Below are positions 21,777 to 26,506 of a DNA stretch of 26,506 nucleotides, one piece after another; position 1 is the stretch's first letter, and each line of letters opens with the position of its first letter. The DNA comes from Nephromyces sp. MM_2019 (lineage: Eukaryota; Apicomplexa; Aconoidasida; Nephromycida), in the NCBI GenBank assembly GCA_015657535.1, contig JADHZB010001166.1, forward strand, positions 4,750-31,255, in the 5' to 3' direction. The position numbers were made by a program, and so were the translations under genes. The notes below the pieces were generated by a model. The model had not been told where the DNA came from. It was given only the letters and a program-made list of their open reading frames with translations, and did no database searches.

Positions 21777-21950
21777 CTTCTAGCCAAACTTAAAAGACAC
21801 TGTGCTGCTAAGCTAAACTCTCCAGAAGAAGAGCGCAAGATTATCCTCCTTGCGGTGAATCACTGCTTTTTCATAAAAGTCTTTATAATAGAGGGATTTT
21901 GAAAAGAAGAGGATGTAGCAGCCGTTTCTGAGGAGGATTTCCGCGACTAG
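21777..21950 (+). CDS. Candidate 3' end of a plus-strand gene
   Basis: After the acceptor CATCTACCAG the frame reads LLAKLKRHCAAKLNSPEEER and KIILLA to a possible donor GTGAAT at 21855. A last exon 21912-21950 reads DVAAVSEEDFRD and TAG. Without splicing the same frame continues through a single TGA at 21900-21902 into exactly this ending. The charged composition and acidic C-terminus look translated. Function unknown. Confidence 0.4.
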
Positions 21951-22556
21951 ATTCTACGGATTAAAGAAATTTTGACTGGGTTCACTGCAAAGAAGAAGGT
22001 GAATTTCCGCGCTTTTTTTAAAGGTAATAATACCAAAAAAATGCACTTTCTCTGCCTGAATACAAAAAGAGGGAGAATGTTGAGTACTAAAGCGTCAGCA
22101 TCTCTCTTCAAGGGCGTATATTTTACGAGCAAACGCCGGATACGTGTATTGCAAAGAGACTTTTGGAAAATTCCTCGAAAAAAAGAAAATTTACGGCATA
22201 AATGCCGAGATTTTGGGGTGGGGTTTTGAGGAGATGGTAGGTGGCGGTGTTTGTTGAAATTTGATGAATATTGTGAGAATTTGCAGGAATTTTTCTGCAA
22301 TTTGCTAGTATTTGCTGATATCACTATTGCTTGCTATTAACGTTGCTTTTTATTAGAACTAATGGCTATTAAATGTCAAAAACTTGCATTACAGCTGCAG
22401 AAGCTTTCAATATGAGAAAGCTCGGTGTGCTAGGGAACATAAAAACACCACAAGAAGGTGTAAAACGTGTGTCAATTGTCTTACTCTAACACACATCAGC
22501 TACTGCATATATACGCTACAAAATTTGGCGGAATATCAATGCAAGCGGGTGTGTGC
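21951..22556. other. No supported gene
   Basis: Open frames on both strands at 21972-22324 are basic, lysine/phenylalanine-rich and opposite each other. Neither has splice or start support. Confidence 0.4.
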
Positions 22557-22730
22557 CACGCACACACACCTGTACTTAAACTACTCCCTCATTGCTACGA
22601 CGCACACACACTGTACTTAAACTACTCCTTCATTGCTACGGCACACACACACTTCTACTTAAAACTACTCCTTCATTGCTACGACGCACACACACACTTC
22701 TACTTAAAACTATTCCTTCACTTCTCCCCG
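22557..22730. repeat. Four copies of a 41-44 bp repeat with CA cores
   Basis: The segment TACTTAAACTACTCC..CATTGCTACG followed by a CA tract recurs at about 22572, 22613, 22657 and 22701. Copies differ by a few bases and by CA length. Frames across it are translated repeat and are not called as genes. Confidence 0.9.
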
Positions 22731-22776
22731 ATATACCTACCACACCTTTATGGCGTGGGCTGTGTGTGTTTTTTTT

Positions 22777-22920
22777 TGTGTATCATCCTGTAGAGGTGTG
22801 CGAGCGATCTTATCGACTTTCATAACCTACGAGATTACTTGTAGTGTGTGCCAAAGTTTAAGCTTTAGAGAAGCATCGGAGTCACTGACTTTGCTTGTTA
22901 AAGGACTACGCAGCGAGTAG
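22777..22920 (+). CDS. Candidate plus-strand frame, unknown
   Basis: An open frame of 47 codons ends at TAG and includes ILSTFITYEITCSVCQSLSF. The C-x-x-C with the preceding E-I-T-C faintly recalls the start of an eIF2-beta type zinc ribbon, but the second cysteine pair is missing. There is no start codon or clear acceptor, so this is weak. Confidence 0.2.
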   Translation, partial: CVSSCRGVRAILSTFITYEITCSVCQSLSFREASESLTLLVKGLRSE

Positions 22921-22966
22921 GTGAATTCTCATGATTTCACACAGACACACACATACATATTTTCAG

Positions 22967-23339
22967 CTCCTTAAAACAGTCGTATTTCTTCATCTTCCTA
23001 GGGTTTTCAACTTGCTTAAAGCTCCCACCCACTCATCCTCTTCCTCCTCCTGTTGCTTGAAGAGCATCTATTTGAAGATGTTATAAGCTGCTTTCTCTTT
23101 GCATATGTCCAGCCCTTCTTCTGCCTTCTTTGATGATGTTTCCTCTTCGAAATGAATTTCCACCCCCCAAAATCTGCGGTTTTTTGAGATGAAGATGAGG
23201 GAATAATCTTTGAAGTTACTCCCGCGCTAGCGGTTTCATTGAGATGCGCTGGATTTACTACTGAAAATGATGTTGAACACAATGGAACATACAACTTTTT
23301 CCCTTTAGTGTATGTACACCTAGAAATTCTGTGAGGCAA
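22967..23339. CDS. Ambiguous coding signal on both strands
   Basis: Plus strand: a strong acceptor (ACATATTTTCAG) at 22966 leads into 39 codons (LLKTVVFLHLPRVFNLLKAP) to TAA. Minus strand: 23016-23339 is open for 107 codons, very basic (KRKHHQRRQKKGWTYAKRKQ) and ends in TAA. A second minus frame reads GVEIHFEEETSSKKAEEGLD. Purine-rich exonic texture favours the minus strand, but no start or splice pair settles it. Confidence 0.25.
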
Positions 23340-23490
23340 CGTGTGTATGTGTCAGATATATGCTCAGAGGAGGGGCTACTAAACTCTGTGTGTTTGTGAG
23401 TGTGTGTAGGTGTGTGTTACTCTGTGTATGTTTCTCTGTGTGTGTTACTCTGTGTTACTCTTTGCTTCCCGATCTCTCTCTCTTTCTCTG
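23340..23490. repeat. TG and CTCT microsatellites
   Basis: Interrupted TG repeats, then a TCTC tract. The plus-strand frame over this region is mostly translated repeat. Confidence 0.8.
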
Positions 23491-23838
23491 TTTCTCAAAT
23501 ACAACTACTCCATGCATTTTAATTTACGCATTTCGCCTCATATTTAGAGATAATTTGTGGCTTCATATGAAGGCATATGCACACACGTTTTCAGGCTTTT
23601 TAAGCTGCGGAGGATAACTCTGAAGCTTTTGTAGAGGTTTTTGCTGCAAAGAAGTATAGTCAAAAGTAAATCAGGTTTGCATACTTTTATTTATGAGGAT
23701 TGATTGCGAATGGTTTTATCATTACACGCGCTTGCTGAGGTAGTATACAGCACTCTTCCTGTGTGTGTTAGTAGAATGTAGCAAAATTTTTCCCCTTCAT
23801 TCACTATGGTACTCCAGGGATGAGGAGTTGCCTTTCCA
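23491..23838 (+). other. Upstream region of the SAC3-family gene
   Basis: No exon is supported here. A TGA lies in frame 15 bases upstream of the SAC3 ATG, so the coding start is well bounded unless an acceptor lies between them. Confidence 0.4.
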
Positions 23839-26482
23839 ATGGATCCCGAAGATATCGCCAAGGCACCTGGTTCCCCATTAGGGACGAAGCTCGTGGATTA
23901 TGTTCCTCTTCAACAGGTTTTCTCAGATGAGACAGCATCATCTCTGCTTGAAGTTTTCTCAAAGGAGTTATCATCTTCACCTCTTCAACCAGTTTTCTCA
24001 AATTCATCATCTTTGTCTTCACCTGCTGCCCAGCTGAGTGATGCTCAAAAATGCAGTCGAGATGAGCTACTGACCCCCAGCACACAAGCCACACCTCCTT
24101 CACTATTTATTAAGCAGAATGCTGATGGCAGAGAGCAAAATCACTTGGAGTGCTCTTCAGGTTTCTCAACTTCACTTCTTCGGAAAGATTGTAATCCACT
24201 ACTTGACGTGAAATTGGATGCGATTTTGCTGAAGATTCAAGACCCGCTGAGTCTCAGCAATGAGGCAGCGGAGGAGAGAACTACAGTCATAATCGGGGAG
24301 CTTCATCAGTTTTGCAGCGAAAGAGAGATGATTGAGAAACAGCAAACATCAACAGCCAACGATTTTGAAAGGTTAAACGTTGCCGGTGGTGATAAAAATG
24401 TGAGAATGGTAGGTTTATGGGAGGAAAAACGGAGATGAGGAGGGAGTTTGGGCTACGCCTGGGCTTTTTTTGAAGAGTTTCAAGTGGAGTTTGCCATGTA
24501 TGGAGTGTGTGTGTGTGCAAGCTCTGTCTTTAGGTATGACCTCAGGTTTATGCGTGGAATTTTGTATGGCAGCATGCTTGCTTTGTAGAACGTTTTTATA
24601 TATGCTTCTGCTACTTTCTGCTTGAAGATTGCTTGGCCTTACATTGAAGGACTTGTGGGATTTTTTTGTGATTACATTAGTAGCTGTGTGTAATTTCTGG
24701 TAGAGCTTGTTTTCCCACCTTTTTTTGTTGTGAATTTGCTGCTTCTATTCCTCATGAAGTGTAACCCTTTCCCCTGAGAGTGGAGATGCTCTATTTTGCC
24801 TTAAATTTCCACTTTTTCTTCACCTGTGAAATCTTCAGGTCAATCGTTTTCTGGCCTTTAAGGCTTTTCAGAGATCTGATGCTAGCAAGAAGTTTAAGGT
24901 TGAAGATATTAGACCTGTAGTAGTGTGTAGAAGAGCAGTTCACGCTATTCTTGCCTTTTTTGTAGATGCTGATATCTTCAAAAAAAGCTATTTGTATGAA
25001 AGAGAAAACAATGAAGAGTACACTTATCTAGATGTGCACAACTTCTTGAGGGATCGTTTGAGAGCTGTGTGGCAGGATCTCACAGTACAGCGTTGCTCTA
25101 AGCATCGAGGCTATATTGAAAGCTTGGAAATCAGCTGCAGATTTTTGATTTTTGGTGAGTGTGTGTGTGTGTCAGTTTGATGTGTGTGTAGCTCTATTGA
25201 CGGTTTTTAAATCAGCTGCAGATTACGCCTGTATCAGGTGTATATACAGGGTTTGGAGTGCTCTCGATGTTTAATGGAAGGGTTTGCTTTAGAGCTGATG
25301 AATTTTTGCATCTCGGCTGCTGCATCTTAAGCTATAAAGCTGGATATACTGGGCAGTTGTTCTCACACATCCACTCACACACACAGTGATTCTCACTCAC
25401 ACACACACATACACACACAGTGATTCTCACAAACACACACACATACACACACAGTGATTCTCACAAACACACACACATACACACACAGTGATTCTCACAC
25501 ACACACAAACACACACACACACACACATCTACTATATCATTAGAACATCTTGTACTATGATTTTATATTTTTCATCTTTGCACCGATTTATCGCAGAAAA
25601 CTTGTTTTTCTCTTAATTTTCATCGGGTTTTTTCTGCAGCAATTCAGCATGCTTATCTTCACAAAAAATAGAGTTTCTTTTTCTTCTTTTTCTTCTTTTT
25701 CTTGAAAATATACGCTAACTCTGAGAAATACTTAAAACTCCTACTTTCTTACTGCTTCCTGGCGCTCTTCTTGTCACCTAACTGCTGCTAGAGGCTTTTT
25801 CTTTAAGTTTTAGCCTAACTTTTCCCTTCTTAAAGCTGCAAAATTTCCCTCCATTTTCCCTCCAATTTTCCTCCAATTTCCCATCACTTACACAACTAAG
25901 TCAATCTTTCCCCCTCTCTTCCTCACCCTTCACTGACCCCCTTCTCCTCTCCCTCAGGTGAAGAACGCCTCTGCGAGCTCTCTGAAAGCGAGTTTGATCC
26001 AGTCCAAAATCACAGCTTAATTGTTACTTGTTTAGACAAATTGATGGCTGGGTATAACGATGTGCGTTGCTTCATTCAGAGGAATGAGTGTGCGGAGCTA
26101 AAAGCTCGATATCCTGAGCTTTTCTCTATCCTAGTATATCAATCACCCTATGAAGCAGAGTTTTGGGCTTATAAAATCATCTTAAACCTAGATCATTCTA
26201 GCAATTTGCTAGATTCTATGAGAGGAATACCTTCAAATATTCGCTGTGATGTGCGAGTGATGTTTGCTCTGATGGTTCATGATGCTTTTCGGGCGAGAAA
26301 CGCGCGACGATACTTTTCTCTGATGAAGAGAGCGAGCTATTTGCTAGGGGTGCTAATGAATAAGCATTCAATGAGGATGCGAATACGCTATCTTATTGCA
26401 TTAGTTGGCTCGTGTGCAAAGATGAACAAGAGCATCGGATTGGATGTGTTGTGTGCGCAGCTTGGGTTCGAGATGAATGGAG
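23839..26482 (+). CDS. SAC3: SAC3/GANP-family protein (TREX-2 scaffold type), 3' end missing
   Basis: Known family members scaffold TREX-2, linking transcription to mRNA export, and carry a PCI-like fold that binds Thp1 and Sem1. Exons: 23839-24408 (190 codons), 24839-25154 and 25958-26482. Donors are GTAGGT, GTGAGT and GTTAGT; acceptors ATCTTCAG and TCCCTCAG; phases agree. The first exon is S/P-rich with three degenerate VFS repeats (residues about 25-60), then CSEREMIEKQ, a shadow of the family's M-C-P-x-x-E-R motif. Exon 2 holds the hallmark blocks AFKAFQRSDASKKF, VEDIRP and NFLRDRLRAVWQDLTVQR. Exon 3 has NECAELKARYPELFSILVYQ and YEAEFWAYKIILNL, typical of the PCI half. The GGT TAG at 26482-26487 is better read as a donor (G|GTTAGT), so the gene should continue past the window. 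A SAC3D1-type short paralogue is not excluded. Confidence 0.9.
25155..25192 (+). repeat. TG tract at the 5' splice site of SAC3 intron 2
   Basis: The donor GTGAGT runs directly into TG repeats, with a second TG cluster at about 25180-25190. Confidence 0.85.
25363..25530 (+). repeat. 34-bp composite CA repeat in SAC3 intron 2
   Basis: The element GTGATTCTCAC plus a CA/CATA tract recurs with a 34-bp period at about 25386, 25420, 25454 and 25488, then ends in a pure CA run. It is entirely intronic. Confidence 0.95.
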
Positions 26483-26506
26483 GTTAGTTGGGGGAGGTAG
26501 GGTGGG

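Noticed and set aside
22384..22825. Overlapping plus-strand frames of 77-108 codons
   Set aside because: They are produced by the 41-44 bp tandem repeat and CA tracts, with the same repeat open in several frames.
23804..24103. Minus-strand frame of 99 codons opposite the first SAC3 exon
   Set aside because: It is the shadow of a well-supported plus-strand exon.
24409..24600. Continuation of the first SAC3 exon past 24408, through a TGA, as a long readthrough frame
   Set aside because: The donor GTAGGT at 24409 and the acceptor at 24838 restore the conserved family sequence, and the readthrough frame ends in TAG before reaching it.

Overview
The window looks like nuclear DNA of an intron-rich, low-density protist genome. 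It is AT-rich (roughly 60% by eye), with GT-AG introns of about 50-800 nt, many short exons, abundant TG/CA microsatellites and no bacterial-type operons. Two genes are secure. A minus-strand gene (16718-20375) encodes proteasome lid subunit RPN12 in seven exons. A plus-strand gene (23839 to beyond the right edge) encodes a SAC3/GANP-family protein. The short fast-evolving proteins, the T-rich introns and a possible organelle-targeted protein would suit an apicomplexan or other alveolate, but the lineage is a guess.

Left part (1-8343): two minus-strand multi-exon genes of unknown function sit head to tail (3901-5018, then 2354-3709). Around them are isolated candidate exons on both strands at 121-196, 1677-1784, 5258-5359, 5659-5796, 6377-6481, 6596-6711, 7220-7405 and 7506-7557. 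Long stretches between them hold no gene I can support.

Middle part (8344-16447): a minus-strand exon cluster (8344-11718) starts about 110 bp from a plus-strand two-exon gene (11828-12466), which looks like a divergent promoter. A plus-strand first exon with a targeting-like N-terminus (12887) may belong with exons at 14270 and 15267-15539. That end faces the end of a minus-strand gene (15647-16447) lying just downstream of RPN12.

Right part (16718-26506): RPN12; then repeats, a perfect palindrome and weak plus-strand exons (20761-23340); then the SAC3 gene. RPN12 and SAC3 are both PCI-type scaffold proteins. Each belongs to a complex that uses the small protein Sem1 (proteasome lid and TREX-2), so they share a biochemical theme, but nothing in the DNA shows co-regulation.

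No tRNA, rRNA, CRISPR array or recognisable transposon was found. Exon boundaries were set by eye from splice consensus, frame and, for RPN12 and SAC3 only, family resemblance.
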